Shown here in pieces: positions 8,388 through 13,964 of a stretch of DNA of 15,289 nucleotides. The stretch is from SURF-32 sp964648365. GTDB lineage: Bacteria > Planctomycetota > Phycisphaerae > UBA1845. The position numbers and the translations under genes are program-made. Under the pieces are notes generated by a model. The model was not told the DNA's origin, made no database searches, and saw only the letters and a program-made list of their open reading frames with translations. Positions within the stretch are counted from its first letter, which is position 1. Every line of letters begins with the position of its first letter. Where the stretch lies: the NCBI GenBank assembly GCA_964648365.1, contig CAZYLK010000155.1, positions 1 through 15,289 on the forward strand, in the 5' to 3' direction.

Positions 8388-8858
8388 CTACTTCAACCGC
8401 TCCAGCTTACCCTTGCGTTTCACGATGTTCTTGTAGTCCCACTGGATCTCGGCCGATTTCTTCAACCACCGCTTCATGTCCGTCGCAGAGATCTGCGCTT
8501 CGGACGTGTACCGGGCCTCGGCTGCCTTGAAGCTGCCTTCCGGCGCCAGGCCCGGCTCGTCGAAGGACTGGCCGCTCCAGAACAGGAGGCGGATGCAGCC
8601 CTTGAGCTTGCTGTAGCCGACGATCGGATTGCCGTCGAGGAACCACACGGGGTGGCGGTGCCAGATCTTGCGCTCCGCGGCCGGCAGGTGCTGATCGATC
8701 AACAGGGCGAGGGCGTCACAAACCCGCTTGTCGTCGTCCGATTGAGCCGCGTTGTAGGCCAGGATGTCCGGGTGGACCGGCGGGCGCGGAGGCTGGCTCG
8801 GGCGGCTCGGGCGCCTGAGGGATTTCTTTTTTGCAACCTTCTTTGCTGTTCTGGCCAT
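8388..8858 (-). CDS. DUF1801 (YdhG-like) domain protein
   Basis: Encodes 156 residues. A Lys/Arg/Pro-rich tail of about 30 residues precedes a DUF1801 domain recognised from KIWHRHPVWFLDGNPIVGYSK, IRLLFWSGQSFDEPGL and the C-terminal WLKKSAEIQWDYKNIVKRKG. DUF1801 proteins are small cytosolic alpha/beta proteins related to the frataxin-like YdhG/YdeI group; no biochemical activity is established to my knowledge. Start ATG at 8858 has GGAGAAG a few bases upstream on the minus strand. The gene is convergent with the macroglobulin gene, separated by 81 bp that contains no clear terminator hairpin. A TACAAT hexamer upstream could be its -10. It lies near a DUF1905/YdeI gene of a family often found alongside it, though the two are on opposite strands about 600 bp apart. 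Confidence 0.85.
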   Translation of the reverse strand: MARTAKKVAKKKSLRRPSRPSQPPRPPVHPDILAYNAAQSDDDKRVCDALALLIDQHLPAAERKIWHRHPVWFLDGNPIVGYSKLKGCIRLLFWSGQSFDEPGLAPEGSFKAAEARYTSEAQISATDMKRWLKKSAEIQWDYKNIVKRKGKLERLK

Positions 8859-8881
8859 GCATCTTCTCCACAGACGCGGTC

Positions 8882-8887
8882 ATTGTA
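8882..8887 (-). promoter_or_regulatory. Candidate -10 box for the DUF1801 gene
   Basis: TACAAT on the minus strand lies 23 nt before the start codon, leaving room for the observed GGAGAAG Shine-Dalgarno. The same hexamer precedes two other genes in this window. No good -35 is visible at 16-18 nt; TCGAGA lies at a 19-nt spacing. Confidence 0.4.
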
Positions 8888-8939
8888 CCGCGGATCGCAG
8901 TATTCATCTCGAGTCCGTCCGACCCCTTCCCGTCGCTGG

Positions 8940-9010
8940 CGTACGCCCGACGCCCGACTCCCGCTCGTCCTCGCTGACGCGGAGACCGGTTTCCGACCCG
9001 CCGTGTGTGA
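8940..9010 (+). repeat. Diverged dispersed repeat, copy 1
   Basis: A 71-nt segment begins with a CGTACGCCC-like end and finishes with CCGACCCGCC-GT-GTGTGA. It aligns in direct orientation with 9190-9261, best at the two ends (about 10/12 at the left and 19/22 at the right by eye), and poorly in the middle. Confidence 0.55.
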
Positions 9011-9021
9011 CCGGGCGGGTG

Positions 9022-9105
9022 GCACGGTCTCGTCTTCGAGGCCGTGGTGATCGCAGCAGGCATGCACGGTCTCGTCTTCGAGGCCGTGGTGATCGCACCA
9101 GGTGT
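9022..9105 (+). repeat. Tandem duplication of a 42-bp unit
   Basis: Units 9022-9063 and 9064-9105 are directly adjacent. Their first 34 bases (from GCACGGTCTCG to GATCGCA) are identical, and 3 of the last 8 differ, giving 39/42 identity. The length is a multiple of three, so minus-strand translation gives a repeated CDHHGLEDETV peptide, but no gene context supports coding. Confidence 0.9.
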
Positions 9106-9189
9106 GCAGCACTCGGGAGAACGGCGTTCCAGCATACCACGGCCTGCCATCGGTCCGCCTCCGGCTGATGCCGCCCGATTCCGGCTAGG

Positions 9190-9261
9190 CGAACGCCCAA
9201 CCTCGAGCCGCCCAATGTGCCCCGCTTCCGCGCGGATCTGTTGCCGACCCGCCACGTGTGA
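9190..9261 (+). repeat. Diverged dispersed repeat, copy 2
   Basis: A 72-nt direct-orientation relative of 8940-9010. The shared right end is CCGACCCGCC-AC-GTGTGA and the shared left end is CGAACGCCC. It ends 16 bases before the TATAAT at 9278. Confidence 0.55.
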
Positions 9262-9277
9262 TCAATGGGGTCATCGG

Positions 9278-9283
9278 TATAAT
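9278..9283 (+). promoter_or_regulatory. Perfect TATAAT -10 candidate
   Basis: An exact TATAAT is notable in such GC-rich DNA. No convincing -35 is seen. It could drive the DUF1905/YdeI gene with a leader of roughly 165 nt. A 13-codon frame (9296-9337) beginning 12 nt downstream is probably accidental. Confidence 0.4.
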
Positions 9284-9388
9284 GTCGCGCGGAAGATGGC
9301 GCGGCGAGCCTCGTCGTGGGCCAAGCGATCGCGCTGAACCCGGCTCTGATCACCGCGCGCGGCTCGTAGCCGGATCCACGCCGGAAAC

Positions 9389-9437
9389 TCCGCGCGGGCT
9401 AAAAGCCCGCGGCTCGCTGCTTGCGCGTGATCGCGCA
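9389..9437. repeat. Palindromic dispersed repeat, copy 1
   Basis: Contains a perfect 8-bp stem CGCGGGCT/AGCCCGCG (9393-9400 and 9404-9411) with an AAA loop. The whole 49-nt segment, reverse-complemented, matches 12572-12620 at about 41/49 positions, so the two copies are in inverted orientation. It lies just before the DUF1905/YdeI start. It has no T-tract, so a simple intrinsic terminator is unlikely. Confidence 0.75.
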
Positions 9438-9455
9438 CGATTCAGAGTGGATCCC

Positions 9456-10055
9456 ATGGCGAAGACGAAGACGATCGCGCGGAGGAAGGCAACCGGCAAG
9501 CCCGCCGTGCCGGTCCGCTTCAGTGCAACGCTCCTGCGGCCGAAGGTGGCGGCGAAGACTGTTGCGTGGACGTTTCTCATCCTTCCCAAAGAGGCGAGCA
9601 CCGCGCTTCCCTCGCGGGGACAGGTGGCCGTCGAAGGTACGATGAATGGCGTCCCGTTCCAGGCCACACTTGAGCCTGACGGCCAGGGCGGCCACTGGCT
9701 GAAAGTGGATCGCAAATTGCGCGAAGCGGCCGGCACCATGGCGGGCGACGTCGTCACCCTGGACATCGCGCCGGCGGCCGAAGAGCCGGAACCGACGGTT
9801 CCGCCCGACCTGCGGAAAGCGCTCGCGGCCGCACCGGCGAAGGTGCGGGAGGCGTGGTCGGACATTACGCCCGCCGCGCGGCGGGACTTCATCCACTGGA
9901 TCACCTCGCCCAAGCGGCCCGAGACGCGTGTGAAGCGGATCGCCACCGCCTGCGACATGCTCGCCAAAGGCAAGCGCCGCCCCTGCTGCTTCGACCGGTC
10001 GGGGCTGTATAGCAAGAGTCTCGCTTGCCCGGTGGCGGATGACAGCACGCCGTGA
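9456..10055 (+). CDS. DUF1905 + YdeI/OmpD-associated (bacteriocin-protection-like) protein
   Basis: Encodes 199 residues from ATG 9456. A short basic tail (MAKTKTIARRK) precedes a DUF1905 beta-barrel domain at about 20-110 (RFSATLLRP, WTFLILPKEAS, VEGTMNGVPFQATLEPDGQGGHWLKV, AGTMAGDVVTLDI). A YdeI/OmpD-associated helical domain follows at about 115-180 (PPDLRKAL, AREAWSD-like helix, WITSPKRPETRVKRI). Both domains in this order are typical of proteins annotated as bacteriocin-protection or YdeI/OmpD-associated; they are cytosolic and no reaction is established. The open frame extends upstream to 9258, but that part translates the palindromic repeat, so ATG 9456 is preferred although its Shine-Dalgarno is weak. 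The last 20 residues, with RRPCCFDRSG, extend beyond the recognised domain. The gene is convergent with the membrane-protein gene 38 bp downstream. Confidence 0.87.
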   Translation: MAKTKTIARRKATGKPAVPVRFSATLLRPKVAAKTVAWTFLILPKEASTALPSRGQVAVEGTMNGVPFQATLEPDGQGGHWLKVDRKLREAAGTMAGDVVTLDIAPAAEEPEPTVPPDLRKALAAAPAKVREAWSDITPAARRDFIHWITSPKRPETRVKRIATACDMLAKGKRRPCCFDRSGLYSKSLACPVADDSTP

Positions 10056-10093
10056 CCGGAGGCGCGGCTGGCATTGCGGAGTATCAGACCGCC

Positions 10094-11113
10094 TCACGGC
10101 GTCTCGACGCGCCGTTCACGCGCGTCGTACAGACGACGAAACACGAGCGCCAGCGCCAGACCGAGCAGGAAGTTGGCCGGCGCGGTCTCCGCCATGTGAA
10201 CCAGCCGCACCGCCTCGGGCATGGCGGGGTTGGGAAGCAGAAGTTGTGCGTTCATCAAGACGGCAAAGAACAGCCCGACCACGGCGCCGCGGCGGACCCA
10301 CGAACCACTCAGTCGTGGAAGCGCGGTCAGCGCCAGTCCCGCCCATACGCAGCCGCGGGCGAACTGAAACGGCATAAACCACGGTACGCTGCCCTGGAGA
10401 CGCCACACGTGGGCTAAGAACCCGCCCGGCTCCGCCCCGCCATAAAACGCGCGAACGTCGGACGATTGCCACGCGACAAAGTAGCCGGACACCAGGTAGA
10501 TCGCGACGTAAATGACACCCGCAGCCGCAATGCGCTGCCAGTATCGAACCGGACCTGCCGCATTCTGACGTGGGACGCGCGCACCTTCACCCTCTGAGGT
10601 CGAAGCCTGCGGCGGCGCGCCGCGACCTCGACCGAACACCACAGCGGAGATGGGCGCCACGATGATGGACAGAATCAGCCCCATCAGCCCGACGCGCGTC
10701 GCCGCTTCAACCCCCATGACGCCAAACGCGACAGCCTCGATCTGGGGCTGGAACGTCATGACTCCGAACGTCAGCACGACCACAGAACACATCAGCCGCA
10801 GCCCGCGTGAACTCGCGGCCGCGACGAGGACGCCCAGCGCGATCGCCTCCAGTCCGGACACGACCACGACCCGCCCGAGAAGCGACAGGCTCTCGGCCGG
10901 ACCGGGACGGGCGCCGCCCGCGCGGGAGCCGGCGGATTCGATCGGTCCTGACGCGTCGTCAGGGGTGGTCGCAGCCCTCTCGGACGTGGCGGCGTCGCGC
11001 GCGCGGGGCAGGGACTCGCTCGAAAGGCCGGCAACCATCGCCGACCCGACGTGCGCGAGAACGAACACGATCGTCAGAATCGCCACACGCGGCATGAACA
11101 GGACGTACGACAT
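10094..11113 (-). CDS. Multi-pass membrane protein of unknown function
   Basis: Encodes 339 residues from ATG 11113, with GAGG 5 nt upstream on the minus strand. Hydrophobic segments are about 8-30, 78-101, 105-121, 142-161, 194-215, 253-268, 274-291 and 311-327, so probably eight membrane passes. A polar, Ala/Ser/Asp-rich loop of about 45 residues follows the first segment and a Gly/Ser-rich loop spans 161-190. The C-terminal half has distinctive stretches (YLVSGYFVAWQSSDVRAFYGG, NAQLLLPNPAMPEAVRLVHM, ETAPANFLLG) that resemble unnamed integral membrane proteins I have seen in several phyla, but I cannot name the family. The longer open frame up to 11410 overlaps the divergent gene and lacks membrane character, so it is rejected. 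The start is separated by 139 bp from the divergent GyrI-like gene. A transport or modification role would be guesswork. Confidence 0.8.
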   Translation of the reverse strand: MSYVLFMPRVAILTIVFVLAHVGSAMVAGLSSESLPRARDAATSERAATTPDDASGPIESAGSRAGGARPGPAESLSLLGRVVVVSGLEAIALGVLVAAASSRGLRLMCSVVVLTFGVMTFQPQIEAVAFGVMGVEAATRVGLMGLILSIIVAPISAVVFGRGRGAPPQASTSEGEGARVPRQNAAGPVRYWQRIAAAGVIYVAIYLVSGYFVAWQSSDVRAFYGGAEPGGFLAHVWRLQGSVPWFMPFQFARGCVWAGLALTALPRLSGSWVRRGAVVGLFFAVLMNAQLLLPNPAMPEAVRLVHMAETAPANFLLGLALALVFRRLYDARERRVETP

Positions 11114-11216
11114 CACGGCCTCGCACCGTGCCCATCCTCCTGGACTTCTCCCCGAGCGACACGAATATTTCGGCCGGTCTGCTCCTGCCCGCCGCCGGCA
11201 GCCTGCGTAACTCCCG

Positions 11217-11244
11217 TCGACCCACGCGGACACTGTCCTACAAT
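11217..11244 (+). promoter_or_regulatory. Promoter of the GyrI-like gene, probably leaderless
   Basis: TCGACC (4/6 match to TTGACA) at 11217-11222, a 16-nt spacer, then TACAAT (5/6) at 11239-11244. Only 8 nt separate the -10 from ATG 11253, so transcription would start at or next to the A of the start codon. No Shine-Dalgarno is present. Confidence 0.55.
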
Positions 11245-11252
11245 CCCGCGTC

Positions 11253-11693
11253 ATGGAGCCTGGAATCCGCCCGCCGCCCCTCGACGTAACACTTCTCGGC
11301 GCGTCCGGCCGTTTCACGCCCGAGAACGGCTTCGGCCACGCGGTCCGCGCGCTGCTCGACCGCGCGTGGCCGGTGATCAAGGCCAAATCGATCCCCAACC
11401 CCGGCATCAACTGGGTCGTTTACGGCCACGACGGCGAGGTCTTCGCGGGCGTCGAGACGCAGATCCCAGACCCGGCCGCGATCGGATTGGAACGGATGGA
11501 CCTTCGCCTGAAGCGCTACGCCGAATGGACGCACGTCGGGCCGTACAGCAAGCTCGGCCAGACCTACGACGCCATGCACGACGCCCTCACCGCGATGGGG
11601 CACCGCCCGACGCGTCCGCTCGTCGAGATCTACGGCCACTGGACCGACGACGAGAGCAGGCTGGAGACTCGGATTCTCTGGTCGATTGCCTGA
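11253..11693 (+). CDS. Stand-alone GyrI-like (AraC effector-binding-type) small-molecule-binding protein
   Basis: Encodes 146 residues. The C-terminal half is typical of the GyrI-like/effector-binding fold: GPYSKLGQTYDAMHDALTAMG, then PTRPLVEIYGHW and a final LETRILWSI strand. That final strand carries the Glu usually placed in the binding pocket. There is no DNA-binding domain, so it is a single-domain member like SbmC/GyrI rather than a BmrR or Rob-type regulator. Such proteins bind hydrophobic or cationic small molecules in the cytoplasm; some antagonise gyrase inhibitors, others are hydrolases or of unknown role. The ligand here is unknown. It is divergent from the membrane protein gene, which could hint at shared regulation. 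ATG 11253 is supported by a promoter 8 nt upstream. The next gene starts 103 bp downstream, behind its own regulatory region. Confidence 0.83.
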   Translation: MEPGIRPPPLDVTLLGASGRFTPENGFGHAVRALLDRAWPVIKAKSIPNPGINWVVYGHDGEVFAGVETQIPDPAAIGLERMDLRLKRYAEWTHVGPYSKLGQTYDAMHDALTAMGHRPTRPLVEIYGHWTDDESRLETRILWSIA

Positions 11694-11702
11694 AGCGACG
11701 CT

Positions 11703-11735
11703 TCTCATCTTCCTCTCATCTCCACCGCGTAAGAT
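11703..11735 (+). promoter_or_regulatory. 11-bp-period direct repeat plus -10: likely OmpR-family regulator box
   Basis: TCTCATCT at 11703-11710 recurs exactly at 11714-11721. Taken as 11-mers, the two units match at 9/11 positions. Eight nt later comes TAAGAT (4/6 to TATAAT) at 11730-11735. Two direct half-sites one helical turn apart, overlapping the -35 region, is the arrangement used by OmpR/PhoB-family regulators. A response regulator of that family is encoded 2.2 kb downstream. The link between them is inference. Confidence 0.6.
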
Positions 11736-11796
11736 CCTGAGTGGCGCGGTCGCGGACGATCGCACGGTCCTTTCCCAAGAGAACGGAGCAACACTC

Positions 11797-12564
11797 ATGA
11801 CGACTCAATCCAAGGCGTGGGCCAAGGGTGTATTCTTCACGATGGTGGCAGTCGGACTGACCGCCCTGGTCGCCGGGGCCGTTGTGCATCCTGCCGACGA
11901 GCGGGTTGCGTGGGAAGACCTGCCGAAGGCCGTCCAGGACACGATCCTGCGCGAGGCGAACGGGGCGACGGTCCGCGAGATCGAGAAAGAAATGCGCGGC
12001 GGGCAGGTCGTGTATGAGGCCGAATGGCTGGTGGACGGTAAGGAGGTCGAGATCGCCGTCGCCCCGGACGGCACGCTGCTGGCCGGTGATGACGATGACG
12101 AGGGCGATAACGATGACGGCGATGAGGGCGACGACGAGGAGGCTGAGGTGCCGGAGGACCAGGTTCCTGAGGCGGCTCGGGCAATGCTGCGCAAGCAGGC
12201 AGGCAACGCGGGCGTGGTGCTGCACTACTCGCGCGAGGTCGAGCGCGGCGTCGTCATCTACGAAGCCGAGTGGCAGGTGGGCGGCGTCGAGCACGAGGCG
12301 GCCGTGACAGCCGAAGGCGCGCTGCTGGAGGTCGAACAGATCATCCCGGCCGCGGCCGCGCCGCTGGGTGTGCGAAACGCGATCAGCGGCCAGTTCGGCG
12401 CTGCCGCCGCAGTCGTGATCGAAAAAAAGATGATCGTGCTCTACGAAATCGAGGGGAAGATCAACGGCCGCAACCGCGAGATCCTGGTCACGCCTACAGG
12501 GCGGGTCATCAGCGGCGGCGACGATGACGGCGATGATAATGACGACGACGGCGACGATGACTGA
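11797..12564 (+). CDS. Secreted protein with three PepSY-like (DUF2874) domains and acidic linkers
   Basis: Encodes 255 residues from ATG 11797; GGAG lies 8 nt upstream. An N-terminal signal sequence or anchor spans about 10-30 (GVFFTMVAVGLTALVAGAVV). Three PepSY-like units follow: about 40-97 (LPKAVQDTIL...VVYEAEWLVDGKEVEIAVAPDG), 122-181 (VPEAARAML...VIYEAEWQVGGVEHEAAVTAEG) and 186-240 (LGVRNAIS...VLYEIEGKINGRNREILVTPTG). The first two are joined by an almost purely Asp/Glu/Gly linker (98-117), and the C-terminus ends in another Asp tract (241-255). PepSY-like periplasmic proteins often sit beside two-component systems, as here, and may sense or buffer cations or cationic peptides; the acidic tracts could bind divalent cations (inference). 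The upstream 11-bp direct repeat suggests control by an OmpR-type regulator. The longer frame from 11686 runs through the promoter and is rejected. Confidence 0.88.
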   Translation: MTTQSKAWAKGVFFTMVAVGLTALVAGAVVHPADERVAWEDLPKAVQDTILREANGATVREIEKEMRGGQVVYEAEWLVDGKEVEIAVAPDGTLLAGDDDDEGDNDDGDEGDDEEAEVPEDQVPEAARAMLRKQAGNAGVVLHYSREVERGVVIYEAEWQVGGVEHEAAVTAEGALLEVEQIIPAAAAPLGVRNAISGQFGAAAAVVIEKKMIVLYEIEGKINGRNREILVTPTGRVISGGDDDGDDNDDDGDDD

Positions 12565-12571
12565 ATCACCG

Positions 12572-12620
12572 TGCGCGATCACGCGCCACCTGCGAGCCGC
12601 GTGGCTTCAGCCCGCGCGGA
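12572..12620. repeat. Palindromic dispersed repeat, copy 2 (inverted relative to 9389-9437)
   Basis: A 49-nt segment right after the PepSY gene stop. It holds GCGCG-ATCA-CGCGC (12573-12586) and a second imperfect stem around GGCT-TC-AGCC with a one-base bulge. About 41/49 positions match the reverse complement of 9389-9437. Confidence 0.7.
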
Positions 12621-12700
12621 CGCGCCGACCTGGCATCAGCTGCCAATCGCGCGAGGTGATTTGGCATCGAGCGCCCGCCGCGACTCTGACGTCGCACCTT

Positions 12701-12877
12701 GTAGCACCGGTTTGTGACCGGTGAGTCCGCGCGTGAACGCGGCGTTCTGACCGTGGCACGGGCCTCCTGCGAGTGTCCGCCCGCCATGAATGGCGGGGCT
12801 CTGATGTGGCGCTGGTTTGTAACCGGTGGGCGATTCGCAATCGGTGGACCCCCGCGTGAATGCGGGCGCTCTGAGTG
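12701..12877 (+). repeat. Array of six short hairpins in the gap between PepSY and lipoprotein genes
   Basis: Two kinds alternate. Type A: CACCGGT/ACCGGTG at 12705-12723 and CTGGTT/AACCGG at 12812-12826. Type B has a TGAA-containing loop and a following (G/C)-TCTGA: CCGCG/CGCGG at 12727-12742, CCCGCCA/TGGCGGG at 12780-12797, and CCCGC/GCGGG at 12851-12866. A further small stem CGATT/AATCG lies at 12831-12843. The 369-bp gap (12565-12933) contains no gene apart from these repeats and the start signals of the lipoprotein. TGGACA at 12876-12881 could be a -35, but its -10 partner is poor. Confidence 0.75.
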
Positions 12878-12920
12878 GACAACTACGCGCGGACACGAAT
12901 CTCTGCCGCGCAATTCTGAA

Positions 12921-12927
12921 AGGAAGG
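12921..12927 (+). promoter_or_regulatory. Shine-Dalgarno deciding a TTG start at 12934
   Basis: AGGAAGG lies 6 nt before TTG 12934. This start places a positively charged residue and a hydrophobic core directly before the lipobox, whereas the upstream in-frame ATG at 12826 would translate hairpin repeats. Confidence 0.75.
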
Positions 12928-12933
12928 CAATAC

Positions 12934-13722
12934 TTGTTACAACGCATCCTCACGTGCAGCCCATTTGCACTGGCGCTGGCGGCGATTTCAGCACTGGCCC
13001 TGGCGGCGGTTTCAGGCGGCTGCACCGTCGGCCCCCCCGCGCCTGACGGCGAGATCATCCCCGACGATATCCCGGCCTTCGCCGACGCGGACTTCACCGA
13101 CTCGACGACCATCGACAATCGGTACCTGCCGCTGACGCCCGGCGCCGTGCGTAACTACCGCGCCGAGACCGAGGACGGCGTCGAGACGATCATCGTCGAG
13201 GTGCTTGAAGAGCAGCGCGAGGTCATGGGCGTTACGTGCGTGGTGGTGCGCGACCAAGTCTTCCTTGACGACGTCATCATCGAGGACACGCACGACTGGT
13301 ACGCCCAGGACGACGACGGCAACGTCTGGTACATGGGCGAGGAGGTGGACAACTACAACTACGACGCCGAGGGCAACCTCATCGACGTCACGCACGAGGG
13401 CGCCTGGGAAGCCGGCAAGGACGTGTCCGGTCAGGGCGAGACGGCCAGCCCCGGATACGTGATGCTCAGCGAGCCCGAAGCCGACGACGTGTACTACCAG
13501 GAGTTCTACCAGGGCGAGGCGGAGGATATCGGCCTGGTCGTCGAGGTGGGCGTTGCCGTCACGCTGGCGGACGGCAGCGAGTATACTTGCCTCAAGACAC
13601 GCGATTACACGCCGCTGGAACCGGGACACGTCGAGTTCAAGTACTACGCCCCCGGCATCGGCGTCGTGCTGGAAGAAGTCGAGGAGTCCGGCGAGCGGGT
13701 GGAACTCGAATCGTTCGAGTAA
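12934..13722 (+). CDS. Acidic lipoprotein of unnamed conserved family
   Basis: Encodes 262 residues from TTG 12934. A lipoprotein signal peptide (MLQRIL, then two ALALAA-type blocks) ends in the lipobox-like VSGGC with C30. A Pro-rich spacer follows, then a strongly acidic domain rich in Asp, Glu and Tyr. Recognisable stretches are IDNRYLPLTPGAVRNYRAETEDG, VMGVTCVVVRDQV, EDTHDWYAQDDDGNVWYMGE, GYVMLSEPEADDVYYQEFYQGEAED, CLKTRDYTPLEPGHVEFKYYAPGIGVVLE. I recognise this pattern from unnamed secreted proteins in several phyla, but I know no function or domain name. It probably sits on the periplasmic face of a membrane. It lies between the PepSY gene and the two-component genes, so a role in sensing or as a regulated target is possible. 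A run of seven C follows the lipobox codon. Confidence 0.85.
   Translation: MLQRILTCSPFALALAAISALALAAVSGGCTVGPPAPDGEIIPDDIPAFADADFTDSTTIDNRYLPLTPGAVRNYRAETEDGVETIIVEVLEEQREVMGVTCVVVRDQVFLDDVIIEDTHDWYAQDDDGNVWYMGEEVDNYNYDAEGNLIDVTHEGAWEAGKDVSGQGETASPGYVMLSEPEADDVYYQEFYQGEAEDIGLVVEVGVAVTLADGSEYTCLKTRDYTPLEPGHVEFKYYAPGIGVVLEEVEESGERVELESFE
12967..13014 (+). repeat. 24-bp tandem duplication inside the lipoprotein signal peptide
   Basis: 12967-12990 and 12991-13014 match at 22 of 24 bases and encode ALALAAIS followed by ALALAAVS. The duplication keeps the frame and doubles the hydrophobic core. Confidence 0.85.
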
Positions 13723-13724
13723 CA

Positions 13725-13778
13725 TGTGGTACCGGTTTCCAACCGGGGATCCGATGTGGCACCGGTTTTCAACCGGTG
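13725..13778 (+). repeat. Two direct type-A hairpins with 29-bp period
   Basis: CCGGTT-TCC-AACCGG at 13732-13746 and CACCGGTT-TTC-AACCGGTG at 13760-13778 are each preceded by an ATGTGG. They begin three bases after the lipoprotein stop. They belong to the same family as the type-A hairpins at 12705 and 12812. There is no T-tract. Confidence 0.75.
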
Positions 13779-13804
13779 ATTCCGCGTCGCGCCGGTGCCG
13801 CTTG

Positions 13805-13938
13805 GTGCCACTGCTCTGTGAGCAGTGCCCGCTGCGGTACGACCGTGGCTGCCCGCGGCACTCTGGGATCTCCGGAGCCAACGTCGCGCTCGATCGGCAC
13901 GCGTAAACCGAACTGCACTGCTCGCAGAGCAGTGGCAC
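13805..13938. repeat. REPIN-like inverted doublet upstream of the response regulator
   Basis: Two 24-nt palindromic units, 13805-13828 and 13915-13938, share the perfect stem CACTGCTC/GAGCAGTG with loops TGT and GCA. The units are inverted relative to each other. They could pair over all 24 positions (one G-T wobble), enclosing 86 nt. The total span is 134 bp. REPIN-type elements are non-autonomous and mobilised by RAYT transposases; no transposase lies in this window. Confidence 0.65.
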
Positions 13939-13958
13939 GAGTCGCGGCGCCGCCACGC

Positions 13959-13964
13959 TACAAT
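13959..13964 (+). promoter_or_regulatory. -10 box of the two-component operon, probably leaderless
   Basis: TACAAT ends 6 nt before ATG 13971. No Shine-Dalgarno precedes the start. The best -35 match is GTGGCA at 13932-13937, but its 21-nt spacer is too long for a standard sigma-70 promoter and it overlaps the right unit of the inverted doublet. Confidence 0.5.

Larger units (their letters stand above)
8859..9455. other. 597-bp gene-free region rich in repeats
   Basis: No open frame here resembles a gene. The region holds two diverged copies of a roughly 71-bp dispersed repeat, a 42-bp tandem duplication between them, a perfect TATAAT, and a palindromic repeat with a second copy near 12572. 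ORFs on both strands are low-complexity Arg/Ser/Pro translations of these repeats. It serves as the upstream region of both flanking genes, which are transcribed away from each other. Confidence 0.7.

Noticed and set aside
8699..9255. Minus-strand open frames containing a repeated CDHHGLEDETV peptide
   Set aside because: The repeat comes from a 42-bp intergenic duplication. The frames overlap the DUF1801 gene and have no conserved domain or ribosome site.
9296..9337. 13-codon leader peptide gene after the TATAAT
   Set aside because: It is too short to judge, has no attenuator hairpin with a T-tract, and its codon content (MARRASSWAKRSR) does not suggest amino-acid sensing.
11716..12582. 288-codon minus-strand open frame antisense to the PepSY gene
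   Set aside because: Its Ile/Val/Ala-rich runs are the reverse reading of Asp codons (GAC/GAT) in the acidic tracts; the plus-strand gene has three clear PepSY-like units.
12701..12877. CRISPR array
   Set aside because: Repeat units are short, unequal, adjacent hairpins without uniform spacers, and no cas gene is present.
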